Shown here in pieces: positions 28,067 to 38,492 of a DNA stretch of 64,000 nucleotides. Source of the DNA: Rhodanobacter sp. AS-Z3 (GTDB lineage: Bacteria; Pseudomonadota; Gammaproteobacteria; Xanthomonadales; Rhodanobacteraceae). The translations under genes and the position numbers were made by a program. The stretch lies in assembly GCF_029224025.1 (NCBI RefSeq), contig NZ_CP119392.1, positions 2,441,001 through 2,505,000 of the forward strand, in the 5' to 3' direction. Position 1 is the stretch's first letter, and every line of letters starts with the position of its first letter. The notes under the pieces were generated by a model that ran no database searches, was not told where the DNA came from, and saw only the letters and a program-made list of their open reading frames with translations.

Positions 28067-29371
28067 ATGCGGCAAGCAAAGGATGACTTGGTGCGAAGTC
28101 AACAGTCTCGCGTTGAGCCGAGTGACGCACTGAAGCCGCAAGGCGCGGGGCGTGTTCTTATCGCGGGTGAATTCGCGAATGACTGGGGGCATCTCGGCTG
28201 CATGCTCGCGATGGCGCGGGCCTATCGTGACGCTGGGCACGAGGTGCTTCTGGCTGTCAGCGATTTGAACGCAGCCCGATTCTTCTTCGCAGAAGATACC
28301 TTTTCGGTAGTTCAAGCCCCCGCCCTGCGTCCTGCAAAGCGTCCTGCAGCCGAAGATCGACCCGCGGTCAATTTTGCTGACCTCTTGTGGGGGCTGGGCT
28401 ATGCAGACACCGTCGCCCTTGCTGTGGCTACTGAGACGTGGATGGCTCTGCTCACCGAGATTGAGCCGGAACTGCTGGTGTATATCAACGCGCCCACGGC
28501 AGCGGTGGCGGCGCGTGTACTCCGCATTCCGACTATCTACGTGGGCGGCGCGTTCGATATTCCACCTGTCACATCCCCGTTGCCGATCTTCCGGCAAGCC
28601 ACCGATCTCCCTGAGCAAGAGCTTGCAGTGATTCGGGAGGCGGAGGTTGTGGAAAACATCAACTCGATTCTAAGGCGATTCCAACAGCCGCATATCGAGT
28701 TTTTGGGTGAACTCTTCACCGCGAAAGACGTGCGACTTACCACGTTGCCGGAGCTGGATCCCTTTGGCCCGCGACCTCTGGAACAGTATGTTGGGCCAAT
28801 CTTCACCCTACCCAAGGTTTATCGGACTAGCTGGAAAACGACGGATGCGAGTACCCGCATATTCGCGTATCTGCACCCGCAAGCACCTGCCTGCGAAAGC
28901 GTTTTGCAGGCACTGAATGGTCTTGAAGGCGAGGTGCTCTGCGTGATGCCTGGCTGCCCGCCGCAGTGGCCAGGGCGCTTTGACAGAATCACCTTTTATG
29001 CACAGCCACTGGAGCTGGCTTTCCTGTTGCCAATGGCGCATCTCGTCATCACCAGCGGCGTGGCGACCACGACAACGGCGTTGCTTATCGGGCTGCCAAT
29101 CCTTTCGGTTCCGCGCACTTTGGAGCAGCACACAGTTGCTCAAGTGCTGGAGCGAGGCGGAGCGGCCAAGATAGCTGACGGGGGAGACGTGGAGCGTATT
29201 GCACGGGACATTAGCGAGTTACTGGTCAATTCGAAGCACAGGCAGTCGGCCGTACGGATTGCCATGAAATATATGGCAACTAAATTTGAAGATAATGCCT
29301 CCCGTGTTACCGGAAACCAAAATTGGCGAGCAAAGCGTGCCGCAATTATTTCAATCGTTAACTATGGCTAA
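28067..29371 (+). CDS. GT1-like glycosyltransferase (MGT/UGT fold)
   Basis: The product is 434 residues. ATG 28067 has the strong ribosome site GAGGAGGAAG. After a 27-residue leader, the GT-B N-domain begins RVLIAGEFANDWGHLGCMLA, followed by AYRDAGHEVLLAVS. The C-domain holds the donor-site region: FYAQPLELAFLLPMAHLVIT, then SGVATTTTALLIGLPILSVP. The last of these replaces the usual H-G-G-x-G-T with S-G-V-A-T-T. Such enzymes transfer sugar from nucleotide donors to small molecules, lipids or proteins. As the first gene of the adhesin locus it may modify the adhesin or a membrane acceptor; this is an inference. Confidence 0.75.
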   Translation: MRQAKDDLVRSQQSRVEPSDALKPQGAGRVLIAGEFANDWGHLGCMLAMARAYRDAGHEVLLAVSDLNAARFFFAEDTFSVVQAPALRPAKRPAAEDRPAVNFADLLWGLGYADTVALAVATETWMALLTEIEPELLVYINAPTAAVAARVLRIPTIYVGGAFDIPPVTSPLPIFRQATDLPEQELAVIREAEVVENINSILRRFQQPHIEFLGELFTAKDVRLTTLPELDPFGPRPLEQYVGPIFTLPKVYRTSWKTTDASTRIFAYLHPQAPACESVLQALNGLEGEVLCVMPGCPPQWPGRFDRITFYAQPLELAFLLPMAHLVITSGVATTTTALLIGLPILSVPRTLEQHTVAQVLERGGAAKIADGGDVERIARDISELLVNSKHRQSAVRIAMKYMATKFEDNASRVTGNQNWRAKRAAIISIVNYG

Positions 29372-29408
29372 CAAGGCATCTGGAAAAGATGCTCGGAGGA
29401 TGCAACTC

Positions 29409-29906
29409 ATGAGATCTTCAGCACCCAACTATATTCTTTTAGGAGTCATCTCTTTTGTTGCTTCCTTTGGTATCCAGGCGTTGATCGTTTCTTATCTACT
29501 TCCGGGGCCGACCATTGAGATTCTTAGTAATCCATTAGAGCTGTCGGGTACTTACACATATCGTGATGCTGGTCGCTCGGGTAGAATGACTTGGATTAAT
29601 GGTAAAAAATTCTATTGTAGTGGCGGCGCCATAAGTTATTATAGTTGCATGAACGATACGCGTGGATTGCCGCAGCGGGCCTCAGTTACCGTGCAGTTCG
29701 TAAATTTAAAAACACTATACGGTCATATTCCGATGGTGATGAATATCAAATCTTCGGACGCAAAGATATTTAGTCAGACACCTATCCAAGTAATGAATTC
29801 ATGGAGGGATGAGAACATTTCTATGTTTTTATGGTTTTCTTCGATTATTCCATTCTTTGTCGTAGGCGGTACCATCATTTATCTCAATCGGAATAAGACG
29901 GCATGA
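29409..29906 (+). CDS. Small membrane protein of the adhesin locus, unknown function
   Basis: The product is 165 residues from ATG 29409, chosen because CGGAGG lies nine bases upstream. In-frame ATGs at 29364 and 29286 would overlap the glycosyltransferase gene. One transmembrane segment is near the N-terminus (ILLGVISFVASFGIQALIV), and a second lies at the C-terminus (FLWFSSIIPFFVVGGTIIYL). The middle is a polar domain with two cysteines (FYCSGGAISYYSC) that may form a disulfide outside the cytoplasm. Base composition is clearly lower in GC than in the genes around it. The stop overlaps the adhesin start (ATGA), so the two are coupled. I recognise no family. Confidence 0.65.
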   Translation: MRSSAPNYILLGVISFVASFGIQALIVSYLLPGPTIEILSNPLELSGTYTYRDAGRSGRMTWINGKKFYCSGGAISYYSCMNDTRGLPQRASVTVQFVNLKTLYGHIPMVMNIKSSDAKIFSQTPIQVMNSWRDENISMFLWFSSIIPFFVVGGTIIYLNRNKTA

Positions 29907-32900
29907 GCGCTCTGACATGGTTGGAAGACTTTGCCTCCGAACATGGAAAGGGAGGAATTGTTTCAGCGATTGCCGGACTCACTTTGGACTCGGTGGCTAT
30001 GGCCGGGGATATTGTAAGTGAAAAGGGGCCTAGGCAGTTATGGGATGATACCTATAAAGTCGTTCGCGATGCTTCTGAACTGATCAATGAAGTTCACGGG
30101 GCCGATAGTGTTTTCGGTAAACTCTTCGGTCGTCTCCTTGCATTTGCATCGATACCCGGCGATGTGGGCGATCTTGTGGTTAAATTCCACGACGCGGGTA
30201 GTGTGGATAACTTAAAACCGTCAGATATTCTTGGAATGTTAAGCGACGTGCTTGACATGGACGGAAGCCTGGTCGCAATTGCTGGGGTCGTTGACCCTCC
30301 TGTCGAGGCAGTTGGCCTTACTATCAAGGCGGCTGCATGGGCGGTGGGGGCATGGTCAGTTCATTTGTCAGCAGAAGAGGATTCGCAAGAGGGCCAGCAG
30401 AATGCTGCTTCCGAATCTCAGTCCAATCCGCAGCCTGTAATTATTACCCCAACCGTCAGCGTTGATCCTGGTGTCACCATGGGCTCGGGTACGGTGACTC
30501 AGTCCGATGGCTCTCAAGCCACGTACCAATCCGGCGCCAATGGTCTAGTCAATAGCGATTCGTGGACGTCTGCCAATCAGACGACCGAAACCGATACGCT
30601 GAATGCTGATGGCTCGATTACCAGCAAGATTACTTACGCCAACGGTACCTCTGCCACTGTCACTGACGATGGCCACGGAAATGTGACCACCGACTACCTC
30701 ACCCAGAATGGCATCGAAACTCGTTCGACCTGGGTGCACTCCGATGGCACATCGGGCTCGGTAACGGTGTATCAGGATGGATTGACCAAGTTCCCGAATA
30801 GCACCGCCCCTTATCCGATCCCGTTATCAGCGTCGACAGTCGTCCAGAACCCTGATGGCAGTTACGAGAATGTCAGCTCAAATTCTCAAGATCAAACCCT
30901 GGCTACCAACTACAGCGCCGCCGGAGACCAGACTGCCCAAAGCGGCGTGGCTGCGACAGCATCCAACGATCTGGCCATAGCCACTACTGCCATGGTCACG
31001 GATGGAGACTCGAAGACCACCAACAACTACAACGCGGCGGGCAACTGGATCGGCGATACCTGGGTTAGTACTACAGATGCGGGCATCTATGCGGCATGGG
31101 CCAACACCAACCTTACGAAGGGGACGATCGTCCTAAACGCCAGCGGTGTGGCAATCACCGATGACACTGCGGTGGATGGCAGCATCTGGCGGGCCACGGC
31201 AGAAAAGAACGGAAGTACCACCACCCACATCGATAAGCAGGGAACGCTGCTTTCGGATCAGTGGACTGACACGGATGGGGCGAGTGGTTCGGATACCTTT
31301 GACTCCGACGTCTCGGGCTCTGGCACCTTCAGCAATGCGGACGGTAGTGGAGGCACCGTAACCCTCGGGGCGCAGGGTGACATCACCATCACCAATACGA
31401 ACATAAGTGGACAGAAGACCAGCACGGATATCTGGCATAAAGCCACGGGCAGCTATGACATTACGCTTTTCAATTCCGGTGGAAGCAAGAGTTCGGACTA
31501 CGATTACCTATCCAATGGCAATGTCGTCGCTACGGATTACAACAGCGACGGTAGTGTGGCTAATCAGCATACCGTTGCGGCGGGCCTGGTGATCGATCCC
31601 GATGGATCCAGTTTTGGCGACGTCGTCAACGCGGACAATACTTACACCGTCTATTTCGAAAACTCTTCAGGTGATACTACCGCTTGGCAGTTCGGTGGCG
31701 GTGGCGGGCTTACCGGCAGTTATCACACCACAAGCAATGACTCCCCTACTTCGGGGTGGACAGGCACGTTTTCGGATGGCGAGACATGGACTAGCGGCGA
31801 TAATGCCTCAACGGCCCACTTTACTGATTCGCAAGGCAATGCCTGGACGATCTACATGAATCCGTTAGGGCAGGAAGCCGGCGGCGATTATAGTAACGCA
31901 TCGACCGGGTCGCATGGTTTCGTCACGCGCAACGCGGATGGGTCCCAAGAGGATATCAATTACGCTTCCGATGGTAGTTCGTATACGGTCTATAGTGATG
32001 GAAATGGTAATGTCAGTAACGAATTCTTTGACGCCAGCGGCAACGAAACCAGCGATGTATGGACCAAGGCCGACGGCGGTAGCGGTGAAGACGTTTACAA
32101 TGCCGATGGCAGCTCGAAAACTTACATCAAGGATGCAGCAAGCAATACCAGCGAATTCTCTTACAACTCTCAAGGCGAATTGACGGGTGTTGAATGGAGC
32201 AGTGGCAATAGTGACGTAACCACCACAACTGGTAGCAATGCCGAGGGTGATGTGGTCATTACTACTTCCAACAGTTATGACGGATCCAGCATCATCGAGA
32301 CGATGTATACCGGCGGCAGCCAAAGCGTTGTGTGCAACGATGGACTAGGCGATACCGGCACGTTCAGCACCATGGTCGGCGGAGCCTCCGGCGACAGTTG
32401 GGAAAATGCCAATGGCAGCTCGGGCACGTACGCCACCAATGCTGGTGGCTCCAGTTCTAGCTCGTTCGTTACTGCCTTTGGTTCTAGCGACGGCAAAACG
32501 ACCAACGCTGATGGCAGTTATAGTGCCTTTAACGCGGATGGACTGGGTAACACCAGTACCGCCAACTACAACGCCCAAAGCGTGCTAACCGGTATAGTCT
32601 GGAGCAGCAGCAACACCGACATAGAAAATGTGACCAATGCTACGGTCACCACCAGTACCAATTACTACGACAACTCCAGCGTTGTCACTACGGTCAACAG
32701 TGATGATAGCGAAACGATCTCCTACAGTGATGGGCAGGGCAATAGTATTACGGACAGTTACGGCGCCAGCGGAGTGCTCACGGGAGATGCGTGGACTCAG
32801 TCTGATGGGACCACGGGCAGCGACAACTATTATGGTGGCCTTGGCGTTGGTGGCCCCTTCTCGTCCGTAATCAATGCAGGTGCCGGTGGTACAGCAGCCG

Positions 32901-35900
32901 CACCCGTTGTCGTTATCGCGGGTAGTGGAAGTGCCACGGTCTACGCAGGCGCTGGGTTCGATCAAATCCACGGTGGCAGTGGTTCTGACACCATTGAAGG
33001 CGGTCCGGGCTCGGCGCAAATCCTGGGTGGCACCGGGCAACAAACCTATGTGTACGACTTGGGGAACGGGTCAGACACGATCAGCGAAAACACCACGATG
33101 GCAGGTGCTGATGTACTGAAGTTTGGTACGGGTATCAGCTCATCGGGTTTGACTTACAGCTACAACTCGACCACGAACGCTTTGGCAGTCGGCTTCGGGG
33201 CGTTGTCCGGTTCGACGTTGACCTTGGCTGGCTTCGTGACTTCGCAGATCAGTCAGCATCAGATCGCGACCTTCTCGTTCGCCGATGGTACGTCCCTGAC
33301 TCAGTTGCAGGTTTTGCAGAAGGGCGTTGCCATCAACGGAACGACCGGAAACGACTCGCTGGTGGGTACCGCGGGTACGAACTATTTCGACGGTGACGGC
33401 GGAAACGATACGGCAGTGGGTGATGGCGGTAATGATACGTTCGTATTCAATGCCGGGTATGGGAAGCTCACAATCAACGAGACCTATTCCAGTGGTCAAC
33501 AGCCCGTGTTGCAACTGGGGGCTGGGATCACCGCATCTGCACTGAAAGTAACAATCGATGGAGCCAATCTGGTGCTGACTGACGGCGTCAGCGGCGACCA
33601 GATCACCTTGGATGGCATGGCATCGTCTAGTACTGATGGCGTGGCCGTCGTCCAGTTCGCCGACGGTACCAACTTAGTCGCTGCACAGCTGTTGCAGAGT
33701 GGGACGACCGGTACGACTGGTAGCGACACAATCTACGGTACATCGGGTGCGGATCTGATCGATGGCAAAGGTGGCGGCGATATCGAATATGGTGAGGGTG
33801 GCAATGACACCTTTGTGTTCGAGTCGGGTTACGGTCAACTAGAAATCAGCGATATCAATACGGCCGGGCAGTCACCCGTGTTGCAGTTGGGAGCAGGTAT
33901 CACCGCGTCGGCGTTGAAGGTGATGACCGATGGAATCAATCTGGTGCTGACCGACGGCGTTAGCGGCGACCAGATCACCCTCGATAAGATGTGGTCGACC
34001 AGTGGTGCTGGTGTTGCGACACTGCAATTGGCGGATGGCACCAGCCTGACGGCGGCGCAGCTGATGCAGATGGAGATGACCGGAACAACAGGTAACGATA
34101 CTCTGCGTGGCACTTCAGGCGCTGACTTGATTGACGGCAATGGCGGCAAGGATCTGATCGTCGGCAATGGTGGGAGCGACACCTTTGTCTTCAATAGTGG
34201 TTACGGCAATCTGGAGGTCAATGAGCAGTACTCAGGAACCCAGGCGCCGATCTTGGAGCTGGGTGAAGGGATCACTGTTGCGGCACTGCATGTTTCATCG
34301 TTCCAGAACGCCTTGTTTCTGACCGATGGCGTCAGTGGAGATCAGATCAAGTTGGATGGGATGTTGAGCAGCAGCTATGGCGTGTCGGCCGTGCAGCTGG
34401 CTGACGGAACGACGCTAACGCGCGCGCAACTCGTCCAGATGGGAATGACGGGGACGATCGGCGACGATACGCTGAACGGCACTTCCAGTGCCGACTTGCT
34501 TGACGGCAAGGGAGGCAACGACTCGATTGACGGAAACGGTGGCAACGACACGTTCGTGTTCAATGCCGGTTATGGTGATCTGGAGATTTACGAGAGTTAC
34601 ACCAGCGGCCAACAGCCCGTGCTGCAATTGGGTGTGGGGATCACGGCGGCCGCATTGCACGTGATTTCGGATGGCACCAACCTCTTGCTAACCGATGGAG
34701 TAAGTGGCGATCAAGTTAAGTTGGACAATATGTGGAACAGCAGCAGCCATGGCGTTGGGGTGGTACAGCTGGCTGACGGGACGACATTGACGGCCGCGCA
34801 ACTAGTGCAGACGGAGATGACCGGGACGACGGCTGACGATACGATCTACGGCACATCGGGTGCTGATCTTCTCGACGGAAAGGGTGGTAACGATTCCGTG
34901 ATTGGCAACGGTGGCAATGACACTTTCGTGTTCAATGCGGGATATGGAAAGCTCGCGATTAATGAAGTTGAAGCCATCACCGGAAACAGTCCAAATCAAG
35001 CTGTATTGAAATTGGGGCCTAGCATAACCTCTGCGATGCTGAAGGTGACCGCAAACGAGTTTGGGGATCTCATCCTGAACGATGGAACGGCAGGTGATCA
35101 AGTCAGTATCCAATCACCTAATCAAAGGGGCTACCCCAGTTCTACGGCGTGGGGCGTGAGCGTCCAATTTGCTGACGGCTCCTCCTTGACGCACAGCGAA
35201 CTCACGCAATTGGCAAGCAACTTGGATGGTACGCCTGGTAGTGACTACCTCGTGGGAACAGGGAACGCCGACACGTTCGACGGCAAAGGTGGTAACGACT
35301 TTGTGCTTGGAAATGGAGGTGCTGATACCTTCGTTTTTAATCAGGGATACGGTGCGTTGGAAGTGGGGACGGAGTATGGATACACACTGAACCTTGGTTC
35401 CGGAATTACGTCATCGAACCTGCAGGCATACATCAGCCATAGTGACAATGGCTCCGACTTGATTCTGACGGACGGTACGCCCGGTGATGTCATTCGTTTG
35501 GATCATGTCTATGATAACTTCGGCGCTGGCGGTGTCGTGCATTTTTCGAATGGAACGACGCTTCCGATGTCTCAGCTGGTTAGTGAAGTTAACGGCGAAT
35601 ATAATAATATTTATATGGGTCAAGAGGTTTATCGGGAGGGGGTCGGTTCATCTGATCAATGGATTAGTGAGAATAATACAACTGGCTTCATTCAGATTTT
35701 TTATGAAGACGGCATCACCAGCAATGACGTTGCGGCGGAGGGCCGTAACGGTGGTGGTCTGATTCTGATGAATAAGTCAACCGGTAGTCAGGTTTACCTT
35801 GATAACTATTTCAACTACCAAAATATTACAGTGAATTTCTCCGATGGAGTGACTTGGAGTGAGCCTCAGATAATCCAGGCGATGGAAACCGGAACGACGG

Positions 35901-38320
35901 GGAACGATACGCTCTCAGGTACTGGCGCTGCTGAACGTTTTGACGCTAAGGGTGGCGACGATTCCATTTATGGTGGTGGTGGTAATGACACGTTCGTCTT
36001 CAACTCGGGCTACGGTGAGTTGGAGATCAACGAGGCAAATACCAGTGGTCAGCAACCGGTCCTGCAGCTTGGCGCAGGGATCACTGCGTCTGCGTTGCGT
36101 GTGACTGTGGCGGGCGTAAATCTGGTGCTGACCGATGGTGTCAGCGGTGATCAGATCACGCTGGACAACCAGAACTCCTCCAGCACCGATGGTGTTGCAC
36201 TGGTGCAGTTTGCCGACGGGACAAGCGTGACAGCGGCGCAATTGATCCAGATCTCGCAAGAAATCGCAGGGACAACGGGCAACGACATACTGACGGGCAC
36301 CCCTGGGGCCGACTGGATTGACGGTAAGGGCGGCAACGATTCCGTCATCGGCAATGGCGGCAGCGATACGTTCGTCTTCAACGCAGGCTATGGTAACCTG
36401 GAGATCAACGAGACGTATACCAGTAGTCAGCAGCCCATCCTGCGGCTCGGTGCGGGGATTGCGGCGTCAACGTTGGAAGTGACAGCGAACGGCGCCCATC
36501 TGGTGCTGACCGATGGCGTCAGCGGTGATCAGGTCACATTGGATAACCAGAACTCTTCTGGCAGTGCTGGCGTTACATTGGTGCAATTTGCCGATGGGAC
36601 GAGCTTGACGGCGGCGCAATTGACCCAGCTCTCGAAAGAAATTCGTGGAACGACGGGCAACGACACGTTGATCGGCACCTCTGGAGCCGATTTGATTGAC
36701 GGCAAGGGTGGCAACGACTCCATTATGGGCAATGGCGGCAACGACACGTTCGTCTTCAACTCGGGCTACGGTGATCTAGAGATAAACGAGCCGTATACCA
36801 GTGGTCAGCAACCGATCTTGCAGCTCGGCACAGGGATTACGGCGTCGGCATTACAGGTGACAGTGTCCGGTGCCAATCTGGTGCTGACAGATGGTGTCAG
36901 TGGTGATCAGATGACCTTGGACAACCAAGTCTCATCCGATAGTGACGGCGTTGCATTGGTGCAGTTTGCCGATGGGTCGACCTTGAACACGGCACAATTG
37001 ATTCAGATCGCGCATGATTTTGTCGGAACCGCAGGCAACGATGTGCTGACGGGTAATTCGGACGCCGATCTGATCGACGGCAGCGGGGGCAATGATTCGG
37101 TGATCGGTGGCGGCGGCAGCGATACCTTTGTCTTCAATTCTGGTTACGGCCATTTGGAGATCAACGAGCTCTTTACCAGTGGTCAAATGCCGGTGTTACA
37201 ACTGGGTGCCGGCATCACGGCATCAGCGTTGCACGTCACGGAAAGTAGCAATAATTTGATATTGGTGGACAGTGTCAGTGGTGATCAGATCACCCTGGAT
37301 GCGATGTGGTCGAGCGCTACCCATGGGGTCGCGACGGTGACGTTGGCCGATGGCACGGTATTCACGCGCAGCCAGTTGATCCAGATGGAAATGAGCGGGA
37401 CAGTCGGCAGTGATACGATCACTGGCACCTCGGGTGCAAATCTGATCGACGGGATGGGCGGCAATGATTCGGTGGTCGGCGGGGGTGGCAACGACACGTT
37501 CGTCTTCAATTCCGGCTACGGCCATCTGGAAATCAATGAGAGCTTTACCACCGGTCAAACGCCTGTACTGCAATTGGGTTCCGGAATCACCGCGTCGACA
37601 CTGCATGTTGTAAAGAGTGGAAACAATCTGCTGCTGACCGATGGCATTACCGGTGATCAGATCACGCTGGACACGATGTCATCGTCCAGCACACATGGCG
37701 TCGCCACGGTGCACTTGGCCGATGGCACAACACTGACGCGTGCCCAGCTGATCCTGATGGAATTGACCGGGACGACAGGCAACGACACGATTACTGGCAC
37801 CTCGGGTGCCGATGTGATCGACGGCAGAGGTGGCAATGATTCGGTGGTCGGCGGGGGCGGCAACGACACGTTCGTCTTCAATTCCGGCTACGGACAATTG
37901 GTGGTCAATGAGACCTTCACCAGCGGTCAGACGCCGGTCTTGCAACTGGGTGCCGGGATTACGGCATCGACACTCAAGGTCAAGAAAAGTGGGAACAATC
38001 TCGTACTCACTGATGGCGTGACGGGGGACCAAGTTACCTTGATCACTATGTCGTCGTCGAGCACCCATGGTGTCGCGACGGTGCACTTGGCCGATGGCAC
38101 GTCATTGACGCGCAGCCAGTTGATCCAGAAGGAAAGTGCGTCAGCCACGAAAACTTCATCGGTCCCGCTGACTTCCGCGGATAGCGCGACTGCTATCCAG
38201 ATCAATCCCTTGATCCATGCGATGGCAAGCTATACGGGTACTGGTAAGGGAGGTGGCGGCATGACCACGACGGTGATTCCGCAGGTCGCCTCGGACGTGA
38301 TGCTTCACGCGGCCGCTTAA
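29903..38320 (+). CDS. Giant RTX (haemolysin-type calcium-binding) adhesin
   Basis: The product is 2805 residues. Residues 1-170 are a non-repetitive helical domain without a signal peptide. Residues about 185-985 are degenerate 'N-x-D-G-S' repeats rich in Ser, Thr, Asp, Asn and Gly, resembling YD/Rhs-like beta repeats. Residues about 985-2740 hold RTX blocks, each with a G-T-x-G-N-D-T-L..G-G-N-D-x-x-x-G-x-G-G-N-D-T-F-V-F core and a linker ending in F-A-D-G-T. The first block is followed by a haemolysin-related calcium-binding domain (LTYSYNSTTNAL). The last 60 residues, ending DVMLHAAA, are the probable uncleaved C-terminal type I signal. Calcium-driven folding outside the cell is known for RTX proteins. 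The adjacent exporter, fusion protein and outer-membrane channel genes fit secretion and surface adhesion. Toxin activity is not indicated, since no acyltransferase or pore domain is visible. Confidence 0.88.
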   Translation: MSALTWLEDFASEHGKGGIVSAIAGLTLDSVAMAGDIVSEKGPRQLWDDTYKVVRDASELINEVHGADSVFGKLFGRLLAFASIPGDVGDLVVKFHDAGSVDNLKPSDILGMLSDVLDMDGSLVAIAGVVDPPVEAVGLTIKAAAWAVGAWSVHLSAEEDSQEGQQNAASESQSNPQPVIITPTVSVDPGVTMGSGTVTQSDGSQATYQSGANGLVNSDSWTSANQTTETDTLNADGSITSKITYANGTSATVTDDGHGNVTTDYLTQNGIETRSTWVHSDGTSGSVTVYQDGLTKFPNSTAPYPIPLSASTVVQNPDGSYENVSSNSQDQTLATNYSAAGDQTAQSGVAATASNDLAIATTAMVTDGDSKTTNNYNAAGNWIGDTWVSTTDAGIYAAWANTNLTKGTIVLNASGVAITDDTAVDGSIWRATAEKNGSTTTHIDKQGTLLSDQWTDTDGASGSDTFDSDVSGSGTFSNADGSGGTVTLGAQGDITITNTNISGQKTSTDIWHKATGSYDITLFNSGGSKSSDYDYLSNGNVVATDYNSDGSVANQHTVAAGLVIDPDGSSFGDVVNADNTYTVYFENSSGDTTAWQFGGGGGLTGSYHTTSNDSPTSGWTGTFSDGETWTSGDNASTAHFTDSQGNAWTIYMNPLGQEAGGDYSNASTGSHGFVTRNADGSQEDINYASDGSSYTVYSDGNGNVSNEFFDASGNETSDVWTKADGGSGEDVYNADGSSKTYIKDAASNTSEFSYNSQGELTGVEWSSGNSDVTTTTGSNAEGDVVITTSNSYDGSSIIETMYTGGSQSVVCNDGLGDTGTFSTMVGGASGDSWENANGSSGTYATNAGGSSSSSFVTAFGSSDGKTTNADGSYSAFNADGLGNTSTANYNAQSVLTGIVWSSSNTDIENVTNATVTTSTNYYDNSSVVTTVNSDDSETISYSDGQGNSITDSYGASGVLTGDAWTQSDGTTGSDNYYGGLGVGGPFSSVINAGAGGTAAAPVVVIAGSGSATVYAGAGFDQIHGGSGSDTIEGGPGSAQILGGTGQQTYVYDLGNGSDTISENTTMAGADVLKFGTGISSSGLTYSYNSTTNALAVGFGALSGSTLTLAGFVTSQISQHQIATFSFADGTSLTQLQVLQKGVAINGTTGNDSLVGTAGTNYFDGDGGNDTAVGDGGNDTFVFNAGYGKLTINETYSSGQQPVLQLGAGITASALKVTIDGANLVLTDGVSGDQITLDGMASSSTDGVAVVQFADGTNLVAAQLLQSGTTGTTGSDTIYGTSGADLIDGKGGGDIEYGEGGNDTFVFESGYGQLEISDINTAGQSPVLQLGAGITASALKVMTDGINLVLTDGVSGDQITLDKMWSTSGAGVATLQLADGTSLTAAQLMQMEMTGTTGNDTLRGTSGADLIDGNGGKDLIVGNGGSDTFVFNSGYGNLEVNEQYSGTQAPILELGEGITVAALHVSSFQNALFLTDGVSGDQIKLDGMLSSSYGVSAVQLADGTTLTRAQLVQMGMTGTIGDDTLNGTSSADLLDGKGGNDSIDGNGGNDTFVFNAGYGDLEIYESYTSGQQPVLQLGVGITAAALHVISDGTNLLLTDGVSGDQVKLDNMWNSSSHGVGVVQLADGTTLTAAQLVQTEMTGTTADDTIYGTSGADLLDGKGGNDSVIGNGGNDTFVFNAGYGKLAINEVEAITGNSPNQAVLKLGPSITSAMLKVTANEFGDLILNDGTAGDQVSIQSPNQRGYPSSTAWGVSVQFADGSSLTHSELTQLASNLDGTPGSDYLVGTGNADTFDGKGGNDFVLGNGGADTFVFNQGYGALEVGTEYGYTLNLGSGITSSNLQAYISHSDNGSDLILTDGTPGDVIRLDHVYDNFGAGGVVHFSNGTTLPMSQLVSEVNGEYNNIYMGQEVYREGVGSSDQWISENNTTGFIQIFYEDGITSNDVAAEGRNGGGLILMNKSTGSQVYLDNYFNYQNITVNFSDGVTWSEPQIIQAMETGTTGNDTLSGTGAAERFDAKGGDDSIYGGGGNDTFVFNSGYGELEINEANTSGQQPVLQLGAGITASALRVTVAGVNLVLTDGVSGDQITLDNQNSSSTDGVALVQFADGTSVTAAQLIQISQEIAGTTGNDILTGTPGADWIDGKGGNDSVIGNGGSDTFVFNAGYGNLEINETYTSSQQPILRLGAGIAASTLEVTANGAHLVLTDGVSGDQVTLDNQNSSGSAGVTLVQFADGTSLTAAQLTQLSKEIRGTTGNDTLIGTSGADLIDGKGGNDSIMGNGGNDTFVFNSGYGDLEINEPYTSGQQPILQLGTGITASALQVTVSGANLVLTDGVSGDQMTLDNQVSSDSDGVALVQFADGSTLNTAQLIQIAHDFVGTAGNDVLTGNSDADLIDGSGGNDSVIGGGGSDTFVFNSGYGHLEINELFTSGQMPVLQLGAGITASALHVTESSNNLILVDSVSGDQITLDAMWSSATHGVATVTLADGTVFTRSQLIQMEMSGTVGSDTITGTSGANLIDGMGGNDSVVGGGGNDTFVFNSGYGHLEINESFTTGQTPVLQLGSGITASTLHVVKSGNNLLLTDGITGDQITLDTMSSSSTHGVATVHLADGTTLTRAQLILMELTGTTGNDTITGTSGADVIDGRGGNDSVVGGGGNDTFVFNSGYGQLVVNETFTSGQTPVLQLGAGITASTLKVKKSGNNLVLTDGVTGDQVTLITMSSSSTHGVATVHLADGTSLTRSQLIQKESASATKTSSVPLTSADSATAIQINPLIHAMASYTGTGKGGGGMTTTVIPQVASDVMLHAAA
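32930..38120 (+). repeat. Tandem RTX-block repeats within the adhesin gene
   Basis: A unit of about 365-385 bases repeats head to tail inside the coding sequence. Cores begin near 33340, 33707, 34078, 34442, 34812, 35222, 35889, 36260, 36640, 37020, 37390 and 37765. A diverged unit lies near 35590, and an atypical one precedes the array near 32940. Each unit encodes about 125 residues. The last three units are the most alike (FVFNSGYGHLEINE and VVGGGGNDTF recur), which points to recent duplication or gene conversion. Confidence 0.88.
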
Positions 38321-38492
38321 CAGTGGCTGATGTATGCATTCGGTAGAGGATGCAGACGGGCAGGCCTCGATCCAGTGCTACGGATACCAGCATCGAGCCC
38401 CCCGTTCGTCTGAGTCATGTTCTTGCGCCAGTCATTCCATCCGCGTCCAAGGAATGTTCGTTTCGTTGCGAGAAAAAGGATCTTGGTAGCTC

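Noticed and set aside
33340..38120. Regular repeats that could be mistaken for a CRISPR or minisatellite array
   Set aside because: The period is about 375 bases and stays in frame, encoding RTX blocks of one protein; there are no short identical repeats with unique spacers.
38335..38403. Possible long-stem hairpin after the adhesin gene (CTCGAT/ATCGAG arms)
   Set aside because: The loop is about 19 bases, the stem has a bulge and no T-run follows, so it is not a convincing terminator.
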